Made by a program: the position numbers and the translations under genes. A stretch of 64,000 nucleotides of DNA from Acidobacteriota bacterium (lineage in GTDB: Bacteria > Acidobacteriota > UBA6911 > RPQK01 > JACQSY01), in the NCBI GenBank assembly GCA_016211085.1, contig JACQSY010000020.1, forward strand, positions 62,001 through 126,000. Reading direction: 5' to 3'. The notes under the pieces were generated by a model that ran no database searches, was not told the origin of the DNA, and saw only the letters and a list, made by a program, of their open reading frames with translations. Shown one piece after another: positions 17,093 through 26,034 of the stretch. Positions within the stretch are counted from its first letter, which is position 1, and each line of letters begins with the position of its first letter.

Positions 17093-18607
17093 ATGATTCG
17101 AAAAGCATCCGCCGTCATGGTTACTCGCCTCCAGCAAGACTTGGAGGTTTATCTGGTCAGTCGAAATGTCGAGCTGAAATTTTTTGGAGGTTATGAAGCT
17201 TTTCCTGGAGGCTCTATCATTGAAGATGACGCCAGGGTGCCGATTTCACACTTGCCGGAAAACGCCGGTCAGGAAGTGGCTTCTTTTTACGTTTCTGCTG
17301 CCCGCGAGCTGTTCGAGGAAGCAGGCCTATGGTTGGGGCACGGGATAGCCGTGGGTCGGGAAGCGCTTGATGAGTATCGGTCGCGGCTGATAAATGGCAA
17401 CATTACTTTTTCACAAATCATTCACCAAACTCGTCATCAGCTGGATGCCCGTGATCTGGAACCCGTCTGCCGCATCACCACACCTCCGTTCGCTCCGGTC
17501 CGCTTTGAAACACAGTTTTTCCGCTTCAAACCGCCCGCTTCAGCATTGCCTGTGATCTGGCCGGGAGAGCTGGATCACGGTGAGTTTCTATCACCGGCGG
17601 TCGCCTTGCAAAACTGGATTGAAGGCGAACTTCCGCTGGCGCCACCCGTGGTCTTGATCCTACAACACCTGCGCGGCCGCCCGTGGGATTCCTTCTTGAT
17701 CGCCGTTCGGGCAATGGCGGATTCCTACGCAAGAGGTCATCTGCATCAGACGTTCTTCACGCCCGGTACCCTGACGGTGCCGTTGCAAACCCGCACGCGG
17801 CCCCCTGCAACGCACACCAATGCTTATCTGATTGGCGAGCAGCAATTCTATTTGATGGATCCAGGCCCAGAAGATGCCAGAGAGCAGGAACGCCTGTTTG
17901 CTCTCATCAACGAAACCTTGCAACTGGGAAGAGAATTCAAGGGAATCATCGTGACACACGGGCATCCGGACCATATTGGAGCTGCAGAGCCCTGTGCCAG
18001 ACATTACCGGGTTCCAGCTTTTACACACCCCTTGAATGCTCACGCACTGAGTGGCATACAGGACCTGAGGCCTCTTCAGGATGCCGGCCGGCTTCCACTG
18101 GGCATAGCTCCGGACGGATCTCCCGGTTGGACATTGACCGCCCACCACACACCGGGACACGCTCCAGGCCATCTTTGCTTTCAGGAAAGCCGATATCAGG
18201 CACTGTTTGCCGGCGATATGGTTTCACGTCTCTCATCCATCCTGATCGATCCTGACAACGGCGGAGACATGGTGGAGTACCTGCAGTCGCTCGAACGTTT
18301 GCAGCGACTGGCCTCCGGAGCACTTTATCCAGCGCATGTGCCTCCGCAACTCAATGGCAGGAAACTCATCGAACAGGCGATCAGCCATCGTCAGAAACGT
18401 GAAGAACAAGTTCTAGAAGCTCTGAGGAAAGGGCCACAGAATCTGGATCAGCTCGTGGAGAAAGTTTACTTCGATGTCGACCGAATCATGTGGCCTCTTG
18501 CCAGTCGCTCATTGCTGGCTATCTTGCAGAAGTTGAAGCGGGAACAGAAAGTCAGAGAAATGTTTTCCGTTTTTGGTCTGCCTGATTCCGTCAGGCACGG
18601 GCATTAA
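17093..18607 (+). CDS. NUDIX - metallo-beta-lactamase - winged-helix fusion protein
   Basis: 504 residues. Residues 1-200 are a NUDIX hydrolase of the NUDT19/CoA-pyrophosphatase kind: FPGGSI with an insertion before RELFEEAGLWL (the catalytic helix RExxEE). Residues about 225-430 are a metallo-beta-lactamase fold of the LACTB2 kind, with TNAYLIG, LMDPG, the metal site THGHPDHIGAA near 287, HHTPGHAPGHLC and LFAGDM. The last 75 residues fit the winged helix that closes LACTB2-like proteins (KGPQNLDQLVEKVYFDV). NUDIX enzymes cut nucleoside-diphosphate bonds and LACTB2 is a single-strand RNA nuclease, but the substrates here are unknown. It ends 21 bases from the convergent permease gene. Confidence 0.85.
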   Translation: MIRKASAVMVTRLQQDLEVYLVSRNVELKFFGGYEAFPGGSIIEDDARVPISHLPENAGQEVASFYVSAARELFEEAGLWLGHGIAVGREALDEYRSRLINGNITFSQIIHQTRHQLDARDLEPVCRITTPPFAPVRFETQFFRFKPPASALPVIWPGELDHGEFLSPAVALQNWIEGELPLAPPVVLILQHLRGRPWDSFLIAVRAMADSYARGHLHQTFFTPGTLTVPLQTRTRPPATHTNAYLIGEQQFYLMDPGPEDAREQERLFALINETLQLGREFKGIIVTHGHPDHIGAAEPCARHYRVPAFTHPLNAHALSGIQDLRPLQDAGRLPLGIAPDGSPGWTLTAHHTPGHAPGHLCFQESRYQALFAGDMVSRLSSILIDPDNGGDMVEYLQSLERLQRLASGALYPAHVPPQLNGRKLIEQAISHRQKREEQVLEALRKGPQNLDQLVEKVYFDVDRIMWPLASRSLLAILQKLKREQKVREMFSVFGLPDSVRHGH

Positions 18608-18628
18608 CGAAGCGCTGACAACCGCTTC

Positions 18629-20089
18629 TTACTTCCTCTCCTTGTTGCTCCATAAAAGGTATACAGGTATGCCCGTCAAAACCAGCAGAAGCCCTGGGAT
18701 GGTATTGGGACGCGTCTTTTCAGCAATGAGGAGATCCAGAGCAATGAGGGTTGCGCAGATTATGTAGACGCCGGGTACCACCGGATAACCAAAGGCACGA
18801 TAAGGACGGCTGGCCGATGGCCGTTTTCTCCGGAGTACAAACAATCCCATAACCGTGAGTATGTAAAAGATCAGGACTGCAAAAACTACATAGTCCAATA
18901 GATTGCTGTAGACGTTCCCGTATCTGCCCGTGGCAGGATCGAAAGTGCGCGGAAGAATCAAAAGGGAGGCCCAGATTGCCTGAAGCACCAGCGCTGTGGC
19001 AGGTACACGGTGCGGGTTCAACGTTCCCACTCGTCGGAAAAATAATCCATCCCGTGCCATCGCCCAGTAAACGCGGGCGCCGCTAAGAATGAGTCCGTTG
19101 TTGCAGCCAAAGGTAGACACCATGATGGCGATGGCCATCAATACCGAAGCCTGCTTTCCCAGGATGACCTCCATAGCGGCTGTTCCCACGCGGTCAAAAG
19201 GGGCTTTTTGGATTTCGGAAAGTGAAAGCGTAAACAGGTATGCAAGATTGGCCAGGACGTAAAGCAACGTCACCAGCCCTGTGCCGAGAGCCAGCGACCA
19301 TGGGATATTACGATGAGGCTCCTTCACCTCGCCTGCAGTAAAAGTAATGTTGTTCCAGGCGTCCGCCGAGAAAAGAGACCCCACCATGGCTGTACCCAAA
19401 ACCATCAACAGCGCGATGCCGGAGAGAGGAATGCCAGTTTCAGTGGCGGGGGAAAGAAACTCACCTTGATAAACGGCGGAATCGGCGCGGTCAGCCCAGG
19501 CGATCCCGAGAAAGATCAGCGCGATTAGAGCGCCGGTTTTGGCTACGGTGAAAATATTTTGAACGATCTTTCCTTCGGTAATTCCGCGTGTATTGATAAA
19601 GGTGAGGAAAATAATGACCGCAAGGGCCAAAAGTTGTGCGGTGGACAAGGAAAGAGAAAATCTGCCTGCTGTCCCATAATTGAACAGGAAGGTCTCTTCA
19701 CCGATTAATTCAGGAAGCAGCACTCCGGTAAAGCGTGCAAAAGCCACTGCCACTGCGGCAATTGTTCCGGTCTGGATCACTACGAAAAGGGTCCAGCCAT
19801 AAAGAAAACCCCACATGGGCGAATAGGCCTCTCGCAGGTACACGTATTGCCCACCCGCTGACGGCATCATGGCAGCCAGTTCGCCATAGCTCAAGGCCGC
19901 AGCAAGAGTTAACACACCGGTCACTAACCAGGCAATCAACAGCCAGCCCGGAGAACCCAGTTGGCGCGCCATGTCAGCTGAGACGATAAAGATTCCGGAG
20001 CCGATCATCGAGCCGGCAACAATCATCGTTGAGTCGAACAGGCCGAGTACTCTTCTAAAACCCTGTTCTTGAGCCATTCCGGATTTCAA
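18629..20089 (-). CDS. APC-family amino-acid permease (LAT-like)
   Basis: 486 residues with about 12 membrane helices. The start shows the family helix-1 motif STMIVAGSMIGSGIFIVSAD, where the unwound GSGIF binds the amino-acid backbone, followed by a Gly/Pro-rich helix 2 with LSYGELAAMMPSAGGQYVYL, and TFGCNNGLILSGARVYWAMA in helix 8. This places it in the APC superfamily near eukaryotic LAT-type exchangers. The start codon lies 13 bases after the stop of the paralogous permease upstream, so the two are co-transcribed. Substrate not predictable; small neutral amino acids are likely. Confidence 0.88.
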   Translation of the reverse strand: MKSGMAQEQGFRRVLGLFDSTMIVAGSMIGSGIFIVSADMARQLGSPGWLLIAWLVTGVLTLAAALSYGELAAMMPSAGGQYVYLREAYSPMWGFLYGWTLFVVIQTGTIAAVAVAFARFTGVLLPELIGEETFLFNYGTAGRFSLSLSTAQLLALAVIIFLTFINTRGITEGKIVQNIFTVAKTGALIALIFLGIAWADRADSAVYQGEFLSPATETGIPLSGIALLMVLGTAMVGSLFSADAWNNITFTAGEVKEPHRNIPWSLALGTGLVTLLYVLANLAYLFTLSLSEIQKAPFDRVGTAAMEVILGKQASVLMAIAIMVSTFGCNNGLILSGARVYWAMARDGLFFRRVGTLNPHRVPATALVLQAIWASLLILPRTFDPATGRYGNVYSNLLDYVVFAVLIFYILTVMGLFVLRRKRPSASRPYRAFGYPVVPGVYIICATLIALDLLIAEKTRPNTIPGLLLVLTGIPVYLLWSNKERK

Positions 20090-20102
20090 GGCAGATGTTT
20101 TC

Positions 20103-21674
20103 TCAAGGGTGAGGGTCGTCGGGAGGAGCTCCGGTGTGAGTCACCAGAGCGCCGGCACCGGAGACCCCGTGCTTCGTGATCTCGTGCCGCAAGTGACGCG
20201 ACATGACGCTGTGTTTTCTCCCGTAAAGGAAGTAAATGAAAAAGCCAATAAGGAGCCAGATAAATAAACGAAGCCAATTCTCAGGCGGCAGCGCAAACAT
20301 CAGCATGAGGCAAGTACAAACCCCCAGTATCGGAACCCACGATCCCAGGGGAGCGCGGAAAGGTCGTTCCACCTCCGGATGGGTTTTGCGCATGACCAGG
20401 ACCGCTGCACAGACGATGACGAATGCGAGCAGCGTACCGATATTGACCAGATCCGCCAAAATTCGCAAAGGTAGGAATGCCCCCATCAGCGCCACAAAAA
20501 TGCCGGTAAGGATGGTTGATTTCCACGGAGTCCGGTAACGGTCGTGCACTGCTCCAAAGAAGCTGTGCGGGACCAGCCCATCTCGCCCCATCGCCAGTAG
20601 CACTCGAGGTTGGCTCAGCATCAATACCAGCAGAACCGATGTAATTCCTGTCAGGGCGCCGATGGAAATCAGGAATTGCGCCCAGGGAAGACCCATCTGT
20701 CGAAACGCGTCGGAAACGGGAGCGTCCACGTTAATTTGATGATAGGGAACCATCCCGGTAAGAACGGCTGAGACGGCAATGTATAGGATGGTGCAGAGAA
20801 GCAGAGAAGTGATGATGCCTATCGGAACGTCTCTTTGCGGGTTGCGTGACTCTTCAGCATGCGTCGAAACGGAGTCAAACCCGATGTAAGCAAAGAAGAT
20901 GATGGCAGCACCGGCCAGCATACCCAGCGGTTCCCCCCCTGCTCCGGTTTGTCCAAAGAGTGTCTTGCCAAAAAAGCTGATCCCTGTCAGCCCGTAGGGG
21001 GCCAGGGGTTGCCAGTTCTTGGGGTCGATATAAAAAAAACCCACCGCGATGACAAAGAGGACCACCAAAAGCTTTACGCCGACCATGACCGCATTAAAAC
21101 TGGCGCTTTCGCGAATTCCCCTGACCAGCACAATGGTAATGATGGCCGCGATGACGATGGCGGGAAGATCCAGCACCGTACCCGTCGACACCAGCCGGCC
21201 CGCGGCAGGATCGTAGTCGAAAGGAGCGTTGGTCAATGCATGCGGCAGCTTCAACCCAAAAATACCGATAAAATCCTGGAAGTAATGCGACCATCCATGG
21301 GCCACTGTTGCAGAGGCGACAGTGTACTCCAGGACCAGATCCCAGCCGATGATCCAGGCGAACAGCTCTCCCAATGTGGCGTATGCATAGGTGTACGCCG
21401 AGCCGGCGACCGGAACCATCGAGGCAAACTCGGCATAGCAGAGAGCGGCAAATATACAGGCGATGCCCGATACCAGGAACGATAGAACCAGAGCCGGTCC
21501 CGTCTTGTCGTGAGCGGCCACCCCCGTCAACACAAAGATCCCGGTTCCGATAATCGCTCCAATTCCCAGGCTCGTCAGTTGGACCGGCCCGAGCACGCGC
21601 CGCAGACGGTGCTCTCCGGCCATTTCCTCTATGAGCAGTTGGATCGGTTTTCTTGCAAATAGTTGTGTGGCCAT
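20103..21674 (-). CDS. APC-family amino-acid permease (CAT-like)
   Basis: 523 residues, about 12 helices. It begins with LRRVLGPVQLTSLGIGAIIG and GTGIFVLTG (helix 1), continues with FAALCYAEFASMVPVAGSAY and TYAYATLGELFAWIIGWDL, and holds FFAYIGFDSVSTHAEESRNP, the signature of the cationic-amino-acid-transporter (CAT/YfnA) branch. It is the first gene of a two-permease operon. The fold is shared with the next gene, but they belong to different APC branches, so the pair probably broadens amino-acid uptake. Confidence 0.9.
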   Translation of the reverse strand: MATQLFARKPIQLLIEEMAGEHRLRRVLGPVQLTSLGIGAIIGTGIFVLTGVAAHDKTGPALVLSFLVSGIACIFAALCYAEFASMVPVAGSAYTYAYATLGELFAWIIGWDLVLEYTVASATVAHGWSHYFQDFIGIFGLKLPHALTNAPFDYDPAAGRLVSTGTVLDLPAIVIAAIITIVLVRGIRESASFNAVMVGVKLLVVLFVIAVGFFYIDPKNWQPLAPYGLTGISFFGKTLFGQTGAGGEPLGMLAGAAIIFFAYIGFDSVSTHAEESRNPQRDVPIGIITSLLLCTILYIAVSAVLTGMVPYHQINVDAPVSDAFRQMGLPWAQFLISIGALTGITSVLLVLMLSQPRVLLAMGRDGLVPHSFFGAVHDRYRTPWKSTILTGIFVALMGAFLPLRILADLVNIGTLLAFVIVCAAVLVMRKTHPEVERPFRAPLGSWVPILGVCTCLMLMFALPPENWLRLFIWLLIGFFIYFLYGRKHSVMSRHLRHEITKHGVSGAGALVTHTGAPPDDPHP

Positions 21675-21797
21675 ATTTACCCCTGAAGTTAAAACTTGGC
21701 ACCCATTATCAGTTGCGTTGGACCAACTTGCAAGAAATTGCAGAGTAAAACCAAGCTTTCCGCCCCATTATTTCGATATCTCTGCAAAAAGACTGGT

Positions 21798-22712
21798 ATG
21801 GCAGGAAAGGAAAAATTTATAATCCCACTTTCAAATGCGGGTTGTGAATTTCCGCTTCCTGCTCTGACCGGAGAAATGCTCACAAAAGAATTTGGCCCCG
21901 GATCTGTCAATGAGCTGACGGTAACCACCACACCTGAGATGGGAGTAACCCATCTGGGGCCTGGTTCCCCGGCTCTCCTGTCCACACCGTGGATGATCTC
22001 CTGGATGGAAAAAGCGGCGCAGCGGCTGCTTGCAACCCATCTGGATCCAGAATACGGATCGGTGGGCTATCGTGTGGATGTGCGTCACCTGGCTGCAACG
22101 TCCATAGGCGCTACCATTCGCGTACGCGCCGTGGTTTCCCAGGTGACGGGTAAGAGAGTTGTTTTTTCAGTCGAAGCTTTTAATGAGCGTGAGAAGATCG
22201 GCGAAGGATGGCACGAAAGGGTGATTATTGAAAAAAAGCGCTTCTCAAAGGCAACTTCAATTGAAGAAAGACTGCGTTCCTTGAAAATTGACTTGCCGCA
22301 GGCGGGCTCCGCTATTGGAAATTATTTGCCCGCGGTGTTGCATCGCGGCCTGCTTTACGTTTCTGGGCAGCTTCCACGTCGTGAAGGCAGGACGGAATTC
22401 TCTGGAACAGTCGGTGTGAATCTGACCGTGGAACAAGGCTACGAAGCGGCGCGGTTGTGCGCTCTTAACGCACTGAGCGTGGCGCGACAGCACCTCAGCG
22501 ACCTCAGCCTCATCTGCGGGGTTCTGCGCGTGGCGGGCTTTGTGCGCAGCGCGCCCGATTTTGGAGACCAGCCGGCTGTGGTCAATGGCGCCTCAGATTT
22601 GTTCGTGCAGCTGCTGGGAGAGGCTGGAAAGCATTCTCGTATTGCCGTCGGCGTCGCTGAATTGCCAGCAGGTGCGGCTGTGGAACTGGAAGTGGTCTTC
22701 AAGGTGGATTGA
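21798..22712 (+). CDS. Fluoroacetyl-CoA-thioesterase-like domain fused to RidA-family domain
   Basis: 304 residues if the ATG at 21798 is used; the frame is open from 21696 and another ATG lies at 21876, so the start is uncertain. Residues about 25-160 match the hot-dog FlK-type thioesterase, with the expected Thr (LLSTPWMISW), Glu (MEKAAQRLL) and His (DVRHLAATSIGATI). Residues about 165-304 match RidA/YjgF: GNYLPAVLHRGLLYVSGQLP, SGTVGVNLTVEQGYEAARLC and SRIAVGVAELPAGAAVELEV, including the Arg that binds substrate carboxylate. RidA proteins hydrolyse reactive enamines or imines; FlK-like enzymes hydrolyse small acyl-CoAs. The stop overlaps the next start (TGATG). Unusual fusion; the exact substrates are unknown. 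Confidence 0.8.
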   Translation: MAGKEKFIIPLSNAGCEFPLPALTGEMLTKEFGPGSVNELTVTTTPEMGVTHLGPGSPALLSTPWMISWMEKAAQRLLATHLDPEYGSVGYRVDVRHLAATSIGATIRVRAVVSQVTGKRVVFSVEAFNEREKIGEGWHERVIIEKKRFSKATSIEERLRSLKIDLPQAGSAIGNYLPAVLHRGLLYVSGQLPRREGRTEFSGTVGVNLTVEQGYEAARLCALNALSVARQHLSDLSLICGVLRVAGFVRSAPDFGDQPAVVNGASDLFVQLLGEAGKHSRIAVGVAELPAGAAVELEVVFKVD

Positions 22713-23173
22713 TGTCGGTGAAAAAGGGTGCTACTCCCGTCGAGTACGTCCAGTGCTTTCGGATCCGGTTTATGGATACCGATCTCTCGGGCCGGGTACA
22801 CTATGCAGCAATTTTCAGGTACTTCGAAGCTGCTGAACACGAATTGTTGCGAATGCTGCGATTCCCTTACAGCCGTCTGCATACCCTGCACAGGATTCAA
22901 GCTCCCCGAGTGAATGTGTGGGCCGACTTCAAACGTCCACTTCAGTACGATGATGAGGTCGAAGTCCGATGCCACGTTGCCAGCGTCGGGAACACTTCTT
23001 TTACATTCGGCTACAGGATCTATAAAGATCGAGTGCTGACGGTGGAAGGAGGTTTGACGGCCGTCACCGTTGATGAAGGCGGAAAACCGATCGAGCACCC
23101 CTCAGAGTTCCGAGAGGCTTTGAAACGAGGGCTGGGAACCGTCTCTTCGAAAAGGTCTGATAAGAGACGCTAG
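22712..23173 (+). CDS. 4HBT/YbgC-type acyl-CoA thioesterase
   Basis: 153 residues, single hot-dog domain. The N-terminal FRIRFMDTDLSGRVHYAAIF has the family Asp and the HYA turn of 4-hydroxybenzoyl-CoA-thioesterase-like enzymes, followed by the helix YFEAAEHELLRML and WADFKRPLQYDDEVEVRC. It cleaves an acyl-CoA to acid and CoA. ATG at 22712 overlaps the stop of the thioesterase-RidA fusion gene, so the two are translated together. The carboxylase subunit gene starting the next operon converges from the other side, 16 bases away. Confidence 0.85.
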   Translation: MSVKKGATPVEYVQCFRIRFMDTDLSGRVHYAAIFRYFEAAEHELLRMLRFPYSRLHTLHRIQAPRVNVWADFKRPLQYDDEVEVRCHVASVGNTSFTFGYRIYKDRVLTVEGGLTAVTVDEGGKPIEHPSEFREALKRGLGTVSSKRSDKRR

Positions 23174-23189
23174 TGCAGTGTCCCACCCT

Positions 23190-24737
23190 TCACACCGGCA
23201 TCAAGCTATGCTTCTTGCGAGGCCTCTCTTCTTTCTTCCCCAGCAGCATGTCTAGTGAGCGGATGAGTTCGCAGCGCGTTTGATCAGGCCTCAAGGCAGC
23301 GTTTGCCACCTGCTTGGATAATGCATCAAAGGGTCCGCTGAATTTTTCGGCATATTCTTTCATTTTTTGCTGTCTTGTCTTCTCGGGATCCTCTGACTGT
23401 TCGATTTCTCTCTTGAAAATAACGTTGACCGCTCCTTCCCCTCCCATAACCGCCAGTTCCACAGCAGGCCACACTAGAAATCGGTCTGCGCCCATTTCCC
23501 GAGTGCACATGGCCAGCTTGGCCCCGCCATATCCTTTGCGCAACGCGACCGTGATCTTGGGAACCGTGGCTTCCGCGTAGGCGTAAAGCAATTTAGCCCC
23601 ATGGCGAATGATGCCCTTTTGCTCTTGTTGTTTGCCTGGAAGGAAACCAGGCACGTCCATCAGCGTGATAAGAGGCAGGTTGAAGGCGTCGCAAAACCGG
23701 ATGAATCGAGCGGCCTTGTCAGAAGCGTCCGCGTCCAGGCTTCCGGCAAGAAACATCGGTTGATTGGCAATGATTCCAACGCTGTGACCGTCAAGACGGC
23801 CCAACCCGATAACCACGTTGCGCGCGAACTTCGGTTTGAGCTCAAGAAAGTCACCACCGTCCACAATCATCCTGATCAGATCGAGAACGTTATAAGCGCG
23901 CCTGAAATCATCCGGTACAGTCTCCTCTATGCCCGTAAGCAGACGGTTCGGAGAGTCGCCGCTGTCTACCCGCGGCGGCGGTGCTTCAAAGTTCGAGGGG
24001 AGGAAAGACAGCAATCGACGTATAGTTTGCAGACATTCGGAATCATCTCGGGCCGTGTAATCCGCCACTCCGGAAATTTCCGAATGAATCCTGCTTCCGC
24101 CCAACTCCTCCATGGTAATTTCTTCCCCCACCACTTCCTTGATCACGGCAGGACCGGTAATAAACATGTGGCTGGAACCCTGGACCATCAACACCAAATC
24201 AGTCAGAGCAGGAGAATACGCAGCCACACCAATACAGGGGCCCATGATCGCGGAAATTTGTGGGACCACGCCGGACGTCAGGGAATTTTCGAAAAATATA
24301 CTGCCGATGGCTTTGGTAACGTCCAAGCCCTCCTGAATGCGGGCTCCGGCGGAATCATAGAGACCGATGAGCGGGATTCCCTGTTGCCGCGCCGATCGAA
24401 TGGCATGACTGATTTTTTCGGCATGGGTGCTGCCCACTGCTCCGGCGAGCAGGGTTCGGTCCTGAGCAAAGACACAAACAGGGCGGCCTCCGATTTTCCC
24501 GTAGCCCGTGACGACCCCGTCGCCGGGTTGACGCTTCTGGGCCATTCCAAAATCGGTGGCCTGGCTCTGGGCCAGCATAAATTCTTCTAGAAAGGTGTTG
24601 GGATCCAGCAGTCTCTGAATTCGTTCGCGCGCGGTGAGCTTCCCCTCGTCCTGCTGTTTGCGAGTTGCCCCCGGCTCACCGCCCCGCACTTTTTGTTCGA
24701 GTTCGTTAAGTCTTTCCTGATACTCCTTGCGCCCCAT
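23190..24737 (-). CDS. Acyl-CoA carboxylase/decarboxylase carboxyltransferase subunit (MmdA-like)
   Basis: 515 residues, typical of the carboxyltransferase of methylmalonyl-CoA decarboxylase and of propionyl-CoA carboxylase beta chains. It has the two crotonase-like halves: N-terminal GKLTARERIQRLLDPNTFLE, VFAQDRTLLAGAVGSTHAEK, GLYDSAGARIQEGLD; C-terminal GSLDADASDKAARFIRFCDA, LPLITLMDVPGFLPG and RKGYGGAKLAM. It moves the carboxyl group from the substrate to biotin. It is the last gene of a minus-strand operon with beta, gamma-like and biotin-carrier genes, and 3 bases separate it from the beta gene. With those partners, decarboxylation with sodium export is more likely than carboxylation. 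Confidence 0.92.
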   Translation of the reverse strand: MGRKEYQERLNELEQKVRGGEPGATRKQQDEGKLTARERIQRLLDPNTFLEEFMLAQSQATDFGMAQKRQPGDGVVTGYGKIGGRPVCVFAQDRTLLAGAVGSTHAEKISHAIRSARQQGIPLIGLYDSAGARIQEGLDVTKAIGSIFFENSLTSGVVPQISAIMGPCIGVAAYSPALTDLVLMVQGSSHMFITGPAVIKEVVGEEITMEELGGSRIHSEISGVADYTARDDSECLQTIRRLLSFLPSNFEAPPPRVDSGDSPNRLLTGIEETVPDDFRRAYNVLDLIRMIVDGGDFLELKPKFARNVVIGLGRLDGHSVGIIANQPMFLAGSLDADASDKAARFIRFCDAFNLPLITLMDVPGFLPGKQQEQKGIIRHGAKLLYAYAEATVPKITVALRKGYGGAKLAMCTREMGADRFLVWPAVELAVMGGEGAVNVIFKREIEQSEDPEKTRQQKMKEYAEKFSGPFDALSKQVANAALRPDQTRCELIRSLDMLLGKKEERPRKKHSLMPV

Positions 24738-24740
24738 GGG

Positions 24741-25877
24741 CTACGTCCCTAATCCCTGGATCAGAGAGAGCATGATAGCTGCTGCAATGATTGAGCCGAT
24801 CTGGCCTCCCACGTTGGCACTCATGGCGTGCATCAACAGATGGCTCTTGCGATTGTATCTCTGCCCTTCCATCTGCACCACCCGGGCGGACATCGGAAAA
24901 GCTGAAATCCCAGCCGCTCCGATCAGAGGATTGATTTTTCCACGGCTGAGGAATGACATCAGCTTTCCCAGGAGAACGCCGGCGGCCGTGTCAAGAATGA
25001 TGGCAATCAGACCCAGGCACAGAATCATCAGCGTCTCCCAACGCAGAAAATTCTTGGCCTGCATGGTGGCGCCTATGGAGAGCCCCAGCAACAGCGTCAC
25101 GATGTTAGTGATCTCGTTTTCTGAAGAGTTCTTGAGTCTCTCCACGACTCCTGATTCCTTCATGAGGTTGCCCAGCATCACCATTCCAATTAAAGGCGTC
25201 CCCATGGGAGCAATGAGCGAAGCGGTGAGGGTCACAGCAATGGGGAAAACGATCTTGGTGGTGCGTGAAATCGGCCGCCTCACGGCGCCCATTACTATTT
25301 TCCGTTCCTTACTGGTGGTCAGCAAACGCATGATTCCAGGTTGCAGGAGAGGCACCAGCGACATATAGGAGTATGCCGCCACGGAAACCGCCGCCAGCAG
25401 GTGGGGCGCGTATTTGGAAGTCACATAGATGGCGGTGGGACCATCACAGGCGCCGATGATTCCGATGGCCACGGCTTCCAATTGGGTAAAACCCAGCGCC
25501 AACGCCAGCAGGAGCGTCAAGAAAATGCCACACTGGCCTGCCGCTCCTAACAAAATGATTTTGGGATTCTCCAGCAGAGGCTGGAAATCAATCATGGCGC
25601 CGATCCCGATGAAGATCAGTATGGGAAAAATCTCGGTGAGAATGCCGGTTTCGTAAAAATACCGCAGCACCCCGTCCTCTTCCATAAGGCCCGCCATCGG
25701 GATGTTCACGAGGAGAGCTCCAAAGCCTATCGGAAGCAATAGCAGAGGTTCAAAACGGTGTCGAATACCCAGGTAAAGCAGAAGGCAGCCCACTAAAAGC
25801 ATGAAGGCTTCTCCGACTCCAAGATTCGACAAGCCTAAACCGAGGGCGCGCAACGCCGTGGGGAGGGCGGAATCCAT
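24741..25877 (-). CDS. Sodium-translocating decarboxylase beta subunit (MmdB/OadB)
   Basis: 378 residues from the ATG at 25877. The frame is open to 25961, but that extension would overlap the small gamma-like gene, and the ATG at 25877 gives the family N-terminus. A polytopic membrane protein with IEAVAIGIIGACDGPTAIYV-like sequence; the DGPT motif holds the Asp that binds sodium in the OadB family. The C-terminal SANVGGQIGSIIAAAIML is also conserved. It uses the energy of decarboxylating carboxybiotin to pump sodium ions out. Start follows the gamma-like stop by 2 bases. Confidence 0.93.
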   Translation of the reverse strand: MDSALPTALRALGLGLSNLGVGEAFMLLVGCLLLYLGIRHRFEPLLLLPIGFGALLVNIPMAGLMEEDGVLRYFYETGILTEIFPILIFIGIGAMIDFQPLLENPKIILLGAAGQCGIFLTLLLALALGFTQLEAVAIGIIGACDGPTAIYVTSKYAPHLLAAVSVAAYSYMSLVPLLQPGIMRLLTTSKERKIVMGAVRRPISRTTKIVFPIAVTLTASLIAPMGTPLIGMVMLGNLMKESGVVERLKNSSENEITNIVTLLLGLSIGATMQAKNFLRWETLMILCLGLIAIILDTAAGVLLGKLMSFLSRGKINPLIGAAGISAFPMSARVVQMEGQRYNRKSHLLMHAMSANVGGQIGSIIAAAIMLSLIQGLGT

Positions 25878-25879
25878 GA

Positions 25880-26026
25880 TTATTTTTTCGCCTCTGACTT
25901 GATCTCCGTCTTCACAGGAAAAATCTTGCGCAGAAGGATGATCAGTACGCTGAAGATCCACAGCATGAGCAAGGTCCCGCCCATGCCAAACAACGCCAAC
26001 GTCCAGCCAAAAGTCCAGTCATCCAT
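25880..26026 (-). CDS. Tiny gamma-like subunit of sodium-translocating decarboxylase (OadG-like)
   Basis: A 48-residue protein starting MDDWTFGWTLALFGMGG. One membrane helix (about residues 7-32, LALFGMGGTLLMLWIFSVLI) is followed by a short charged tail ending VKTEIKSEAKK. In the family, gamma subunits have a single N-terminal helix and hold the complex together. The helix pattern and the Gly-Met-Gly-Gly stretch agree with OadG, although family members are usually longer, with an extended periplasmic or cytoplasmic tail. The gene sits exactly where the gamma gene is expected, 8 bases after the biotin carrier and 2 bases before the beta gene. Confidence 0.8.
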   Translation of the reverse strand: MDDWTFGWTLALFGMGGTLLMLWIFSVLIILLRKIFPVKTEIKSEAKK

Positions 26027-26034
26027 GATTCGCG

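Noticed and set aside
23601-24590. Long open plus-strand frame across the carboxyltransferase gene
   Set aside because: The minus-strand gene explains the sequence fully; the plus frame is a shadow with no family resemblance.
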